Source: an uncultured bacterium (GTDB lineage: Bacteria > Planctomycetota > UBA1135 > GCA-002686595). Taken from it: a DNA stretch of 64,000 bases. This document shows, piece by piece, positions 61,937 through 64,000 of this stretch (position 1 is the first letter of the stretch; the number at the start of each line of letters is the position of its first letter). The position numbers were made by a program, and so were the translations under genes. The DNA is taken from positions 1-64,000 of the forward strand of contig CALLKX010000002.1 in assembly GCA_938083085.1 (NCBI GenBank). Reading direction: 5' to 3'. Under the pieces are notes generated by a model. That model did no database searches. It was given only the letters and a program-made list of their open reading frames with translations, and had not been told where the DNA came from.

Positions 61937-61978
61937 GCCAGTGGGCCCTCGCCAGTGGGCCCTCGCCAGTGGGCCCCT
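61937..61978. repeat. 14-bp tandem repeat, three units
   Basis: GCCAGTGGGCCCTC occurs at 61937, 61951 and (last unit diverging at its end) 61965, in the spacer between birA and rph. Confidence 0.85.
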
Positions 61979-62135
61979 TCAAGCTGGGTCCCGATGACCG
62001 AGTCCATGGCTTGGCCACTGCGGTCGTGAGGCCAGGTGGGTTGGTTCACCTTCGCACCCCCTCGCCCAGGCCCCCTCCACTACACTCCTCGCCCTCATTT
62101 TGAGGCCACCTCCTCCCCCAGCACCCTCGATTCCC

Positions 62136-62852
62136 ATGCAGCGCAGCGACGGCCGCACCCCCGATCAGCTCCGCCCGATCACCTTCGAGCGAGGTTTCAC
62201 CAACCACGCCCAGGGCTCAGTCCTCACCTGCTTTGGCGAGACGCGCGTGCTCTGCACGGCGTTCGTCCAAGAGAGCGTGCCGCACTTCCTGAAGGGGAAG
62301 GGCGGCGGCTGGGTCACGGCCGAGTACTCGATGCTCCCGAGCTCGACGCACGACCGGAAGGCCCGAGAGAAGGGCACCCGCGTGGACGGCCGCTCCGTGG
62401 AGATCCAGCGCCTGATCGGTCGCGCGCTGCGCGCCGTGGTCGACCTCAAGGCGCTCACCGAGCGGACGATCTGGGTGGACTGTGATGTCCTCCAGGCCGA
62501 CGGGGGGACCCGCACCGCCGCCATCAGCGGCGCCTACGTCGCACTGCACGACGCCCTGACGCGCCTGGACGAGCAGCGCAAGCTCAGGAGCTGGCCGCTG
62601 GTCTCACAGCTCGGCGCCGTCTCGGTCGGGGTGGTGCGCGGCACCCCCATGGCGGACCTCTGCTACAAGGAGGACAGCAAGGCCGAGAGCGACATGAACC
62701 TCGTCATGACCGGCGACGGCAAGTTCGTCGAGGTCCAGGGCGCCGCCGAGGGCGCGCCCTTCGACCGCAGCGAGCTGAACCAGCTGATCGACCTCGGCGA
62801 GGCGGGGATCCGCAGGATCTTCGAGCTCCAGAACGAGGCGCTGAAGAGCTGA
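62136..62852 (+). CDS. rph: Ribonuclease PH
   Basis: A 238-residue phosphorolytic exonuclease that trims tRNA 3' ends. It starts [20 protein letters not shown] and has [40 protein letters not shown] (the catalytic arginine region), the [20 protein letters not shown] motif and [19 protein letters not shown] near the end. The length is normal for the family. An upstream in-frame start at 62100 adds a proline-rich tail, so the ATG at 62136 is used. It is followed by rdgB after 1 bp. Confidence 0.96.
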   Translation: MQRSDGRTPDQLRPITFERGFTNHAQGSVLTCFGETRVLCTAFVQESVPHFLKGKGGGWVTAEYSMLPSSTHDRKAREKGTRVDGRSVEIQRLIGRALRAVVDLKALTERTIWVDCDVLQADGGTRTAAISGAYVALHDALTRLDEQRKLRSWPLVSQLGAVSVGVVRGTPMADLCYKEDSKAESDMNLVMTGDGKFVEVQGAAEGAPFDRSELNQLIDLGEAGIRRIFELQNEALKS

Positions 62853-62853
62853 C

Positions 62854-63474
62854 ATGAGGCTCCTGCTCGCGTCCGGCAACCGCAAGAAGCTCATCGAGCT
62901 GCAGCGAATCACCGCGCCCCTCGGCGTCGAAGTGGTCCAGCCAGCGGACATCGGCGGGCTCCCCGAGTGCGTCGAGGACGGCGAGACCTTCGCCGCCAAC
63001 GCCGCGAAGAAGGCCCGGGAGGGCGCCCAGCACTCGGGTCTCTGGACGCTCGCGGACGACTCCGGGCTGCAGGTCGACGCCCTTGGCGGCGCCCCCGGCG
63101 TCTACTCCGCACGCTATGCCGGGACCCACGGCGACGACGAGGGCAACAACGCCAAGCTCCTCAGAGAGCTGGCTCAGGTCCCGGACGGAGACCGCGGCGC
63201 CTCGTTCGTGTGCGCCCTGGCCCTGGCCCACCCTCATTCAGGGGAGATCGCCCACGAGACCCTCGGTCGCACTCACGGGAGGATCCTGCGGGAGCCGCAG
63301 GGCGAGGGCGGATTCGGATACGATCCGCTCTTCGAGTTCTCCGAGGAAGGGTTCCCGGTCACAGGGCTGGTGTTCGCGACCCTCTCGGGCGATGAGAAGG
63401 CCGCGGTGAGTCACCGCGGCCGCGCGCTCAAGGAGCTTGAACCCGCGCTCTCCCGACTCCTCAAGGACAGCTGA
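62854..63474 (+). CDS. rdgB: XTP/dITP diphosphatase (RdgB/HAM1 family)
   Basis: A 206-residue nucleotide-cleansing enzyme that hydrolyses non-canonical purine triphosphates. Motifs are [13 protein letters not shown] at the start, [39 protein letters not shown] and [10 protein letters not shown]. Starting 1 bp after rph, it forms the common rph-rdgB pair and precedes lepA, so the three probably form one transcript. Confidence 0.96.
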   Translation: MRLLLASGNRKKLIELQRITAPLGVEVVQPADIGGLPECVEDGETFAANAAKKAREGAQHSGLWTLADDSGLQVDALGGAPGVYSARYAGTHGDDEGNNAKLLRELAQVPDGDRGASFVCALALAHPHSGEIAHETLGRTHGRILREPQGEGGFGYDPLFEFSEEGFPVTGLVFATLSGDEKAAVSHRGRALKELEPALSRLLKDS

Positions 63475-63499
63475 CCCAGGCGCGCCGCGTCTTAGACGA

Positions 63500-64000
63500 G
63501 TGGACCCCAAGTACATCCGCAACTTCTCGATCATCGCGCACATCGACCACGGGAAATCCACCCTGGCCGATCGCATCCTCGAAATCACGGGGACCGTGCA
63601 GAAGCGCGAGATGAAGGCGCAGCTCCTGGACGACATGGAGCTGGAGCGCGAGCGTGGCATCACGATCAAGGCCCGCGCGGTGACCGCTGTCCACGAGATG
63701 AACGGGCAGAAGTACGTGTTCAACCTCATCGACACACCGGGCCACGTGGACTTCAACTACGAGGTCGAGAAGTCCATGCAGGCCTGCGAGGGCGCGATCC
63801 TGCTGGTGGACGCGAGCCAGGGTGTCGAGGCCCAGACGGTGGCCAACGCCTACCTCGCCATCGAGGCCGACCTCGAGATCCTCACGGTGCTCAACAAGGT
63901 CGACCTCGGCCACGCCCGCCCCGATGAGATCGCCGAGGAGGTCGAGAACAGCCTCGCCATCGAGGCCACCGACGCCTGCCGGATCTCCGCCAAGACCGGC
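63500..64000 (+). CDS. lepA: Elongation factor 4 (LepA), 5' part
   Basis: The first 167 codons of LepA, cut by the right edge. It uses a GTG start ([20 protein letters not shown]). G1 is AHIDHGKST (13-21), G2 is [13 protein letters not shown]3 is [16 protein letters not shown] and G4 is LNKVDL, all of LepA type. LepA is a ribosome-associated GTPase that promotes correct elongation or subunit assembly. It lies 25 bp downstream of rdgB. Confidence 0.96.
   Translation, partial: MDPKYIRNFSIIAHIDHGKSTLADRILEITGTVQKREMKAQLLDDMELERERGITIKARAVTAVHEMNGQKYVFNLIDTPGHVDFNYEVEKSMQACEGAILLVDASQGVEAQTVANAYLAIEADLEILTVLNKVDLGHARPDEIAEEVENSLAIEATDACRISAKTG

Overview
The window is GC-rich, gene-dense bacterial chromosome with about 46 protein genes on both strands. 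It has no rRNA, tRNA, CRISPR array, transposase or phage gene that I can see. A planctomycete, probably a marine one, is the best fit. It has a diderm envelope set (TamB-like, TamA-like and AsmA-like proteins), many large secreted enzymes, two MauG-type dihaem peroxidases, a two-subunit sodium symporter, and two secreted proteins sharing a roughly 130-residue C-terminal domain that I recall from the Poly30/Saltatorellus group of Planctomycetota. That assignment rests on memory and gene content, not a search.

Layout. 1-8.3 kb: AsmA-like protein (cut by the left edge), ferrochelatase hemH, an ArsR-type regulator fused to a SAM methyltransferase that overlaps metH, and a small membrane protein. 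8.3-10 kb: a small membrane protein and a thioredoxin-like gene whose redox motif is UGPC, with an in-frame TGA in place of the first cysteine (candidate selenoprotein). 10-16.3 kb: secreted FAD oxidoreductase, DUF4442 protein overlapping a nitronate monooxygenase, a duplicated secreted protein, and a DUF6435-like protein. 16.3-22.9 kb: an operon of a fused E1 alpha-beta thiamine enzyme with a FabD-like acyltransferase, a Lys/Cys-rich mini-ORF below a Fur-box-like site, a DinB-like protein, a membrane-anchored coiled-coil protein, and a two-domain fasciclin. 23.3-28.9 kb: BNR-repeat protein with an inserted PDZ domain, then the DUF4212/sodium symporter pair. 28.9-36.6 kb: tamB-tamA-like pair and TRAP small and large permeases. 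36.7-45.5 kb: S9 peptidase, secreted C-terminal-domain protein, EEP hydrolase plus TRAP binding protein, dihaem peroxidase, acyltransferase 3. 45.5-51.2 kb: glnS, a YtkA-like lipoprotein/dihaem peroxidase/PepSY operon, a sulfotransferase-like protein, and a LOG-family protein. 51.2-56.3 kb: an RNase Z-like/PilZ/MshEN-like cluster, a lipoprotein, and a 503-residue helical protein. 56.5-64 kb: M14 peptidase, FHA-protease, birA, rph, rdgB and the start of lepA.

How the genes work together. The regulator-metH overlap suggests local control of methionine synthesis by a methyl-cycle metabolite, probably through a 13-bp inverted repeat just upstream. TamB-like and TamA-like proteins probably form one outer-membrane assembly unit. 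The TRAP transporter is complete but split, with its binding protein about 5 kb away on the other strand. The YtkA/peroxidase/PepSY trio and the MshEN/PilZ/RNase Z cluster look like small operons.

The most notable observation is the UGA-interrupted thioredoxin-like gene at 8935-9936. Conventional annotation would split it into two unrelated ORFs. Short, near-exact tandem repeats (10-23 bp units) recur in the spacers and are a second unusual feature.
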